Assembly (NCBI GenBank): GCA_001584585.1
Contig: LSYV01000327.1
Coordinates: forward strand, 1-20,679
Direction of reading: 5' to 3'
Length of the DNA stretch: 20,679 nucleotides
Source: Gonium pectorale
Lineage: Eukaryota; Chlorophyta; Chlorophyceae; Chlamydomonadales; Volvocaceae
Part shown: one piece after another, positions 9,301 through 13,079 of the stretch
Position numbering within the stretch: position 1 is the stretch's first letter
Layout: each line of letters begins with the position of its first letter
The notes under the pieces: model-generated
Database searches by the model: none
The model's input: only the letters and a program-made list of their open reading frames with translations
Told to the model about the DNA's origin: nothing
Program-made: the position numbers and the translations under genes

Positions 9301-10177
9301 ACGGGCGGGGGCTGAGGCCCCTGCTGCGCGCCCTACGGCTGGCTGGTGTGTCTGGACCTGATGGAATAATGCTGGGCATTGGCAACCCCAAGGAGGAAGC
9401 CATAGGCGGGCTGGAGATGCAACGCACGCGCAGCAGAGGTCGTCGTGGGGTCATGGTGGGTTTCATGATATTGATGTTGCATAGCGAGGACCATGCATAT
9501 GGCACATGGCCACTCCAGCACCCGATTGTTTGTACATTGCAGTATTCATTGCCCTACCGGGCAGTGAAGATGTTCATGCATTACTACTCACATTGCAACG
9601 CTGGCCTCACTGTTACCACTGTGTCGAGATTGCCCAGCCACTCACCATACCTCATCGTCAACTGCTGTTTGCATGTGTGCAGGGCAAGGATGGACCCACC
9701 AAGCAGCTGGACTCCATGCTCGCCTGCCTAGACAGGCTGGTGGAGGAGCAGGACGCGCAGCTCCGCACTACGACCGGCACCACGGCTGCGGGGGGCAAGG
9801 GGGACATTGAGGGCAGGCCGGTGGACCTGTACAGCGCCTGCCAGGAGGCGTGCTCGTAAGTTGGGCAGCTGGGCTCACTGTCTTACAGATGACTCTGTCC
9901 GATATTGTCTGTTTATCTGATAGTTTGAGGGTGATATGTTGGTCCCACTCAAGGGAGGCTATCAGCTCTTTATCCCGTCCCTCCTGCACTCAGGTCCATT
10001 GCCAAAATCATTCGGCCGGGCAACACGGAGGCGGACAGCAATCAGGCGGAGGCGGGTGACCGCCCGGCCGCTGGCAACATGCCGGGTCTGCAGAGGGTGG
10101 CCACCCGCACCGCGGGGGCCATGTGGCTGTGCGCCTGCCACGCGGAGGAGCTGGGCCGCCCAGTACGCCGCACATGA
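270..10177 (+). CDS. ANK-Roc-COR (ROCO family) GTPase gene, 5' partial, at least 20 exons
   Basis: Joined exons: 270-368, 1621-1719, 2607-2708, 3037-3135, 3266-3361, 3501-3635, 3815-3913, 4545-4646, 4862-4957, 5220-5318, 5527-5721, 6638-6803, 6900-7132, 7203-7526, 7595-7750, 7906-8247, 8330-8443, 8576-8695, 8808-9455, 9683-9855, 9994-10177. They stay in one frame for about 1226 residues and end in TGA. Ten ankyrin repeats are followed by a Roc domain (P-loop GPGSAGKTT, switch motif WDLGGQ, G5-like SSKTKNG), a COR domain and a C-terminal extension with two CxxC pairs. ROCO proteins are multidomain GTPases whose COR domain dimerises and controls the Roc switch; ankyrin repeats normally bind partner proteins. 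I see no kinase and no LRR. No initiator Met or promoter is visible, so the gene may start upstream. The substrate and partners are unknown. The 270 and 1621 exons are the least certain members, since they resemble the array of the second gene. Confidence 0.8.
777..808. repeat. AT-rich microsatellite
   Basis: This is a run of imperfect ATATATC/TATATA units in otherwise GC-rich intron sequence. It lies at the same relative place as the 'ccaaatatggattgttc' of copy B, so it probably expanded after the duplication. Confidence 0.7.
960..1385. mobile_element. AT-rich insert, possible organelle-derived (NUPT/NUMT) or mobile fragment
   Basis: About 425 bp are strikingly AT-rich compared with GC-rich flanks on both sides, with sharp edges. 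It carries a perfect palindrome (arms 1225-1232 and 1235-1242, TATCCCCC/GGGGGATA). Short GC palindromes in AT-rich DNA are common in volvocine plastid and mitochondrial genomes. The insert falls between the two tandem duplication copies. I recognise no gene in it; an open frame runs about 1201-1470 but has no known domain. An ordinary AT-rich transposon remnant is the main alternative. Confidence 0.4.
1435..2450 (+). repeat. Tandem segmental duplication, copy B
   Basis: This copy is collinear with copy A (about 40-900), with small indels and one extra stretch near 2180-2230 that looks like an internal reduplication of the 'gaggatcagccg' segment. The acceptor-side intron 'gattaaccaccaaccaacgc' and the ankyrin exon 1621-1719 lie inside it. 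Another short echo of its 3' end (GGCAGGCGGGCAGGGAGG...CCCCTTCACCCGCCACTGC) occurs at about 2505-2570, so a third, truncated unit may exist. Confidence 0.7.
1621..1719 (+). CDS. Ankyrin-repeat exon A2
   Basis: This 99-bp, phase 0/0 exon after GGCTGCAG and before GTGCGC encodes one 33-residue repeat (DGATPLHIAAHKGHVEAIAA...). It differs from the exon at 270-368 at about nine bases, giving five amino-acid changes. The conserved Trp of the TPLH entry motif is replaced by Ala. It lies inside duplication copy B. Confidence 0.8.
1720..2606 (+). other. Long intron, duplicated sequence
   Basis: This 887-bp stretch between two in-frame ankyrin exons starts with the shared donor-side motif GTGCGCCCGGGCGGCGG and is mostly duplication copy B. 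I see G-rich runs near 1975 and 2385 and no supported coding exon. Confidence 0.6.
2607..2708 (+). CDS. Ankyrin-repeat exon A3
   Basis: This 102-bp, phase 0/0 exon encodes a 34-residue repeat (DGSTPIRAAAYEGHAAVMRA...). It is clearly ankyrin-like but more diverged than A1/A2, with Arg in place of the usual His of TPLH. It is followed by the donor GTGGGT. Confidence 0.75.
3037..3135 (+). CDS. Ankyrin-repeat exon A4
   Basis: This 99-bp, phase 0/0 exon (acceptor GTGCAG, donor GTGAGG) encodes a well-formed repeat beginning GCWTPLHLACLDGDLTRVEQ and ending DAAGK. Confidence 0.85.
3266..3361 (+). CDS. Ankyrin-repeat exon A5
   Basis: This 96-bp, phase 0/0 exon (acceptor CTGCAG, donor GTTAGT) encodes a 32-residue repeat, GGWTPLHLALCGGSFEVVEG onwards. 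The preceding intron is only 130 bp. One residue is missing relative to the 33-residue standard, in the loop after GAGAS. Confidence 0.85.
3501..3635 (+). CDS. Ankyrin-repeat exon A6 with extended loop
   Basis: This 135-bp, phase 0/0 exon encodes 45 residues. It starts with ALKDSPLHFAAQLGLLAAAK, a recognisable repeat, and then has about 12 extra residues ending in FNVTNA before the donor GTGAGT. The long loop is unusual for this array. Confidence 0.75.
3815..3913 (+). CDS. Ankyrin-repeat exon A7
   Basis: This 99-bp, phase 0/0 exon (acceptor CCCGCAG, donor GTGAGG) encodes YGHTPLHRACFGGHVEVAEL followed by LISRRASLTHPDK, a canonical 33-residue repeat. Confidence 0.87.
4015..4052. repeat. Perfect 13-bp inverted repeat
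   Basis: Arm GGTGTTGAGGGCT (4015-4027) is the exact reverse complement of AGCCCTCAACACC (4040-4052), with a 12-base loop. It is intronic and could be a small foldback or MITE relic. Confidence 0.8.
4354..4394. repeat. Telomere-like inverted repeats
   Basis: TTTAGGGTT (4354-4362) pairs with AACCCTAAA (4371-4379). The next bases, GCCTAA-CCA-TTAGGC (4380-4394), form a second perfect hairpin, followed by TTAACCC. TTTAGGG is the telomere unit of plants and several green algae, here in head-to-head orientation. Confidence 0.65.
4545..4646 (+). CDS. Ankyrin-repeat exon A8
   Basis: This 102-bp, phase 0/0 exon (acceptor TTGCAG, donor GTGAGT) encodes DGDTPLHNASHHGQTGVVEA followed by LLRAGAPLEVRNND, a clear 34-residue repeat. 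Confidence 0.87.
4862..4957 (+). CDS. Ankyrin-repeat exon A9
   Basis: This 96-bp, phase 0/0 exon after CCGCCAG encodes GLTPLHRGCQRGHRDVVEAL followed by LRAGADHEAKTR and the donor GTGAGT. The usual leading Asp is missing; an acceptor slightly upstream would add a few residues, so the 5' edge is less certain than the 3' edge. Confidence 0.82.
5220..5318 (+). CDS. Ankyrin-repeat exon A10 (capping repeat)
   Basis: This 99-bp, phase 0/0 exon (acceptor AAGCAG, donor GTGGGT) encodes DGKTPKDLARAEGFGGLADR onwards. TPKDLA in place of TPLHLA and a polar second helix are typical of a C-terminal cap. It directly precedes the Roc domain, so the array ends here. Confidence 0.82.
5527..5721 (+). CDS. Roc GTPase exon 1: P-loop and switch region
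   Basis: This 195-bp, phase 0/0 exon encodes 65 residues. It contains strand KVVLVG, P-loop GPGSAGKTT (binds GTP phosphates and Mg) and, at its end, SIWDLGGQ, which is the DxGGQ switch II motif of ROCO proteins. The donor is GTGCGC. The G1 and G3 motifs look intact, so nucleotide binding is plausible. Confidence 0.88.
5722..6637 (+). other. Long intron inside the Roc domain
   Basis: This 916-bp intron is supported because Roc reads continuously from WDLGGQ to HGFWSTHAIFMSLEAVYI across it. It holds an 8-bp hairpin (5896-5903 with 5909-5916) and a GC-rich stretch near 6000-6140. I see no coding exon in it. Confidence 0.65.
6638..6803 (+). CDS. Roc GTPase exon 2
   Basis: This exon of 166 bp is phase 0 at entry and phase 1 at exit. 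It encodes HGFWSTHAIFMSLEAVYITV, the strand after switch II, then SLAPGARNMVVGAWA. The last base joins the next exon to give VGAWADD, which aligns with the G4 box (VGTHADD-like) of ROCO proteins. Thr-His of that box is Ala-Trp here. Confidence 0.85.
6900..7132 (+). CDS. Roc GTPase exon 3 / start of COR
   Basis: This 233-bp exon enters in phase 1 and exits in phase 0, with acceptor CATGCAG and donor GTAATG. It completes the G4 Asp (ADD), then gives LSSKTKNGIPELKQAILE, the G5 box and last Roc helix, followed by RLPVAYVRLRDK leading into COR. The phase match with the previous exon is strong support for the gene model. Confidence 0.85.
7203..7526 (+). CDS. COR domain exon 1
   Basis: This 324-bp, phase 0/0 exon encodes 108 residues, including LHRFLSKLSDFGELLQF and VVIDPKLLADVLADVVT. 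This helix-rich winged-helix region, with its 'IDP..L' strand, is typical of COR. A charged stretch (RDKDKQQRLQRLDKD) follows. COR mediates dimerisation in ROCO proteins. Confidence 0.87.
7595..7750 (+). CDS. COR domain exon 2 (parent of the broken copy at 11375-11530)
   Basis: This 156-bp, phase 0/0 exon encodes 52 residues: helix ELVRILEEYGLLYDLGDGE, then strand RAIIPPTLQTL. This matches the COR pattern of 'lle.fgl.y.l....yliP..L'. The donor GTCCGT is weak, but reading on meets TGA within 18 bases, so a splice here is needed. A near-identical exon lies 3.8 kb downstream. Confidence 0.85.
7906..8247 (+). CDS. COR domain exon 3
   Basis: This exon is up to 342 bp with donor GTAAGC. The part from about 8035 is well supported: WGAEYSFEQHLPDALLCRLL and WRFGVFLEQGAKRLVVEYD match the 'Y.F.FLP.glf.RL...W..G..le.ga...v' signature of late COR. 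The first 43 residues (7906-8034) are Ser/Pro-rich and uncertain; another acceptor (CTTCCAG) at 8034 would also keep frame and drop them. It contains a CRLLCRLL repeat. Confidence 0.78.
8330..8443 (+). CDS. COR end exon
   Basis: This 114-bp, phase 0/0 exon after a pyrimidine-rich tract ending CCACAG encodes PLRVITCGPEPELLGLLVAS and QVWEQFPGVK, the strand-helix pair that closes COR-type regions. The donor is GTGCGA. Confidence 0.78.
8576..8695 (+). CDS. C-terminal exon with first CxxC pair
   Basis: This 120-bp, phase 0/0 exon encodes SMVKYDCPECLGS, an Asn/Ser-rich stretch and a helix ending QEVAKE before the donor GTAGGC. CPEC is the first half of a possible zinc site; the next exon starts with CVEC. 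Confidence 0.72.
8808..9455 (+). CDS. C-terminal large exon with second CxxC pair
   Basis: This 648-bp exon in one open frame begins CVECGELSTMSMY after the acceptor CCTGCAG. Joined to the previous exon it gives CxxC-x29-CxxC. The rest (LHRSLGAMERVVERVNYLPG, ELRHSLVRRAVALHKLVG) is mixed helix/strand with no family I can name. The donor is most likely GTGGGT at 9456. Gly/Arg-rich sequence (RSRGRRG) precedes it, and an earlier donor is possible. Confidence 0.75.
9683..9855 (+). CDS. Penultimate exon of the ROCO gene
   Basis: This 173-bp exon runs from phase 0 to phase 2. It encodes TKQLDSMLACLDRLVEEQDA, an amphipathic and possibly coiled-coil helix, then VDLYSACQEAC and the donor GTAAGT. The two leftover bases fit the single leading base of the last exon. 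Confidence 0.78.
9994..10177 (+). CDS. Last exon of the ROCO gene
   Basis: This 184-bp exon after CACTCAG restores frame with the phase 2 exon before it and ends at TGA (10175-10177). The tail reads TRTAGAMWLCACHAEELGRP and then VRRT. The exact phase fit and natural stop support this as the gene end. Confidence 0.8.
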
Positions 10178-10666
10178 GGTCGCTATGAGAGATTGGGCTA
10201 CAAGCGGCTCTAGGGAGGGAGTAGATTTAAGATGGGAGCCGCTTTCTAGGCCTACTTATGGCTGAAGATGGCATGACTGGGCTTGGACAACTGGCTTGTG
10301 TGGTTAATGGTCGTTACGTTATGGCTTAGGTGTATGTACTTTATGGCCTCCGGATCACTGCGTGATTCGACTACTACTGATCTGAATGTCCTGGCCATCC
10401 AGCTAGCCGTACATTAGTCGGTGTCGGAGTCGTTGTGATCCCAAGAGAGCCCAATCGTGCTGGGCATATCTGTTGATATCACTTGGTGCGTGGTGGTAAG
10501 TGATGTAGATTGCACGGTGGGTGCGATGTCTGCCTGAACGGCCTAGCAGTGCATGAATGCAGGCATAGGCGGCATCTGGATGGGTGTGCTGCAATGGGAT
10601 GTACAGGGCCTACCTGGGCAGCTGGCTGCTGGCGTGTATGATAGTTTAGCCTCCTAGGTTATGTAA
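10178..10666 (+). terminator. 3' UTR and TGTAA polyadenylation signal of the ROCO gene
   Basis: The first TGTAA after the stop codon is at 10662-10666. TGTAA is the polyadenylation signal of volvocine and chlamydomonad nuclear genes. An A8 tract follows from about 10676, near where cleavage would be expected. The 3' UTR would be close to 500 bases, normal for these algae. Confidence 0.6.
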
Positions 10667-11374
10667 ACCGGTGCCAAAAAAAACGTGTCTCATCCGCGCG
10701 CATGGGCGGACCGGCAGTACGGTAACAGCATGGGGACCCATCTTGCAGCCTGAAAGAGAATCTGACGCCTTTCCCTCACCACGCACGCCTCGGTGCACAG
10801 CTACGAGGCCCGACCGCCGTGCAACGGAGGTGTGATGCGTGCTCGCCAACTGCTCCCGCGCACCTCTATCTGCTGTCAGCATCTTGTTGCACACCTGGCG
10901 GTGTCCGGTATTCATTACCTTTGAAATGGTGCAAACTGGACCAAGTGGGGTTTTCTTGCAAGCGGATGAGAGCACTGTGAGCAGTGCGCTCATCCATGGA
11001 TGGAGCCCACGTACGCACCTACCGCTGTAGGGGTGATGCGCTCGCCTCCAGATGACCGCAAACAAGCCGGCCAGAGGCCATGTCATGCACCCCCGCCACG
11101 CCGCCAGCCTACGCACCACCAGCATTATCCTTTCCAACAGCCCACCGCCCTCTCGGCAGCCCAGAACGGTCGCCTGGACATATATAGTCCCATGCCGCAA
11201 AATGCAGGGCCATCAACTCTTCAACGTCCTCTGGAGCTGGGTCCTGTAAGGACGCCATCAATTTCGTGCTTACGCTCATTGTATGCGTTCTCCTTTTACT
11301 ACATACGCCTTGTACGGCCACATCATGTTCACGCACTGAGCGTTGTAATCATGAGTGTCCGCTTCATCATGCAG
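10667..11374 (+). other. Spacer between ROCO gene and fragment zone
   Basis: This stretch has no intact gene. It includes the ABC Walker B-like relic at 10908-10991. The rest (GC-rich, many short open frames on both strands) shows no domain I recognise. Confidence 0.5.
10908..10991 (+). pseudogene. Degenerate ABCG nucleotide-binding fragment (Walker B / D-loop-like)
   Basis: The open frame reads VFITFEMVQTGPSGVFLQAD followed by ESTVSSAL. It lines up with the 'VNIGLEMV..PS.LFLDEPTSGLDS' block that follows the ABC signature in ABCG transporters: EMV, PS, FL, DE-T and the Ser residues correspond. Extra residues break the LFLDEPT spacing and no Walker A or LSGGQ is seen nearby. I infer an eroded remnant of the ATPase half of the downstream transporter. 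Chance resemblance is possible. Confidence 0.35.
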
Positions 11375-11530
11375 GCGATGGAGGCAAGGTGCCCGGGCCA
11401 TGCCAAGGAACTTGTCCGGATCCTGGAGGTGTACGGCCTGCTGTACAAACTGGGACACGGCGATAGGGCCATTATTCCACCCATGCTGCCAACGCTGGCA
11501 CTGGACGACGCATAGACGTTGATGCAGGAG
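11375..11530 (+). pseudogene. Duplicated COR exon with a premature stop
   Basis: This is 156 bp, exactly the length of the COR exon at 7595-7750, with about 30 mismatches by eye and no indel. It is flanked by the same CAG acceptor and the same GAG|GTCCGT donor. The first two thirds are conserved (MEARCPGHAKELVRILEVYG); the last third is diverged and carries TAG at 11513-11515, where the parent has GAG. I see no neighbouring ROCO exons beside it. If spliced into a transcript it would truncate the protein. Confidence 0.85.
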
Positions 11531-12080
11531 GTCCGTTTGATAGGGTCCATACATGCATGGCAGTCGGACGGGGTTGCAAGTGGGGGAAGAGAATAATGGA
11601 TTCAGACCACATGACGTGCTTGATAGTTTAGAATCCATACCCCAAACCCAACGTCTGCCTTCCTGCATGCTGTGCATGCAGCTGTGCAATCTCAGTACTC
11701 CAGATATCGAGCCATACAAAGATACCGACGACTCGATACCAGGCAACATGATTAACCTACCGCCTGCCATGTATGTGTCAATTGGAAAAAGATGTTCCCT
11801 TGCATTGCAAACGATTCTGCCTTGCAGCCTCGGTGACAGCCATAACCTAGCCGACGTGGTTTTAGACCTCGCGACCATGCCAGATGGAGACTCTTGCGGC
11901 ACGGCTTCCAAGGGCCCTATTTTCCAAGAACCTCGTTTGCTGCCGTACATTTGGCATTACTATGGGGTTATATGGCGAGCTAGGAGACCCGACAGGTAGG
12001 GACCACACTCCTCCTGGCAGTGATGCAGGTGCGGGAGGCTTGGGAGCATACATGCATGGCCCAAACGTCTTTGCTTACAG
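11531..12080 (+). other. Unassigned stretch with possible ABCG linker piece
   Basis: An open + frame covers about 11553-11999 but lacks overall similarity to anything I know. From 11828, after CTTGCAG, it reads LGDSHNLADVVLDLATMPDG. This resembles the 'VNPADxxLDVISG' motif found after the ATPase of ABCG proteins. That is suggestive only. Confidence 0.35.
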
Positions 12081-12132
12081 GCGACAAGAAGATGCTGGGG
12101 CGCGGCTCAGGAACATCGTCGTGGATACCAAG
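12081..12132 (+). CDS. Short candidate exon (RNIVVDTK copy 1)
   Basis: This 52-bp segment lies between the acceptor TTACAG and the donor GTCTGT and reads RQEDAGARLRNIVVDTK. A second copy at about 12229-12258 reads RHIIVDTK. Differences between the copies in GTG GAT ACC AAG versus GTG GAC ACA AAG are synonymous, which supports this reading frame. The function is not recognised; it could be part of the linker upstream of the ABCG membrane domain. Confidence 0.4.
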
Positions 12133-12228
12133 GTCTGTTGCTGGTGATTTGACTCCGAGCTTTAATCCGTGCTTGAACTGTAAACGACTTTTTGACATGC
12201 GCACTGTGTTCGTTGTGGTGACTCTGCG

Positions 12229-12258
12229 AGCACAAGGCATATCATCGTGGACACAAAG
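12229..12258 (+). pseudogene. Second copy of the RNIVVDTK mini-exon
   Basis: AGGCATATCATCGTGGACAC and the following bases repeat the end of the exon at 12081-12132, including intron sequence (GGTATGTTGCTGGCTGATT versus GGTCTGTTGCTGGTGATTT). No convincing acceptor lies just upstream, so this copy may be non-functional or an alternative exon. Confidence 0.4.
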
Positions 12259-12339
12259 GTATGTTGCTGGCTGATTGACACGAAGCCAAGCTTCAACTTT
12301 GCACGACTCTCTACAAGTAACATTGTGGTGGCTTTGCAG

Positions 12340-12387
12340 GCGTACAAGGTCACCGACTACCAAGCTAAAACCATGCATGCGGCCCTG
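12340..12387 (+). CDS. Short candidate exon (AYKVTDYQAKTMHAAL)
   Basis: This 48-bp, phase 0/0 segment has a good acceptor (TTTGCAG) and donor (GTACGT) and encodes 16 residues. It follows either DTK mini-exon in frame. The next acceptor (ATCACAG, 12478) gives VEALGVGAVPL and then TAG at 12512-12514, so either the reading ends there or a further splice is needed. The function is unknown. Confidence 0.4.
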
Positions 12388-12742
12388 GTACGTGAGCAAT
12401 TCGTCTTTTAAATGCTTGTTGTTTTCGCGTTTTGTGGTGTTGCTGGGTAGTATTTGACAATGACATGCACGATCACAGGTTGAAGCGCTTGGTGTAGGCG
12501 CAGTTCCTTTGTAGGCCACAGTGGGAGAGAATGGCCCAAATCCTACAAGGCCACGGCTGCTCTGGTCCCCACCTGTTGAACAAGCGGATGCCGGGTCAGC
12601 AACGTTGGATGCTATCTACTCGTTTCGTTTTCATGTGCCGTACTCAGCACGTTGTAAGACCTGTAAGCTCAACGATGCCTGCAACCTGACCGTATTGGGT
12701 CCGTCTCCGATTTTGATAACAGGGAACCACACGACAACGTAG
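12388..12742 (+). other. Unassigned stretch upstream of the transporter exons
   Basis: An open frame from 12521 reads WSPPVEQADAGSATLDAIYS and continues to TAG at 12740-12742, with a CKTCK cluster. An alternative frame ends in PGQQRWMLSTRF, which could be the pre-helix segment of an ABCG protein. I cannot decide between them. Confidence 0.35.
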
Positions 12743-13079
12743 GAATTGCACGTATGATGTTCAGTCGGCCCAGCCAGCCTACGCCGAGTGGTGGCGCTTC
12801 CGCACCAGTACTTGGCCCAGACCTTGGGCAGCGGCGCCCATCCTCCCCACCCGCTGGCAGTCGTGGAGATGGTTCACTGCCAACGTCCGATCAACCAGCT
12901 CCCGGCTTGCCTGGTGAAGCCGATGGGATCCCCAGAGCATCTTCTGCCCTCAGTTACGTAGTTTGTGTTTCTCATGGGCACACGCCCCCACCAGCGGCCA
13001 ACAATAAACTGGGTGAAGGCAGCACGCTGTCAAAGCAACCTTACCCCCCGGTTGGATGGAGCCGCTCCTCCATTGCATG
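12743..13079 (+). CDS. Transporter linker exon, duplication unit 1
   Basis: This exon reads SRPSQPTPSGGASAPVLGPD onwards, is Pro/Ser/Gly-rich, and ends ...RSSIAW with the donor GTAAGT in phase 2. The matching segment of unit 2 is at about 13250-13501. The acceptor is uncertain (ACGTAG at 12742). Confidence 0.5.

Noticed and set aside
10662..10683. TGTAA followed by A8 as the scar of a retroposed mRNA
   Set aside because: The upstream gene keeps all its introns, so it is not a retrocopy; the A tract is short and probably chance.
10646..11200. Open frame on the - strand (about 184 codons)
   Set aside because: It has no recognisable domain, lies in GC-rich sequence where long chance frames are common, and overlaps the + strand Walker B-like relic.
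11276..11950. Long open frame on the - strand (about 224 codons)
   Set aside because: It runs antisense over the duplicated COR exon and shows no domain; it is best explained as a mirror of former coding sequence.
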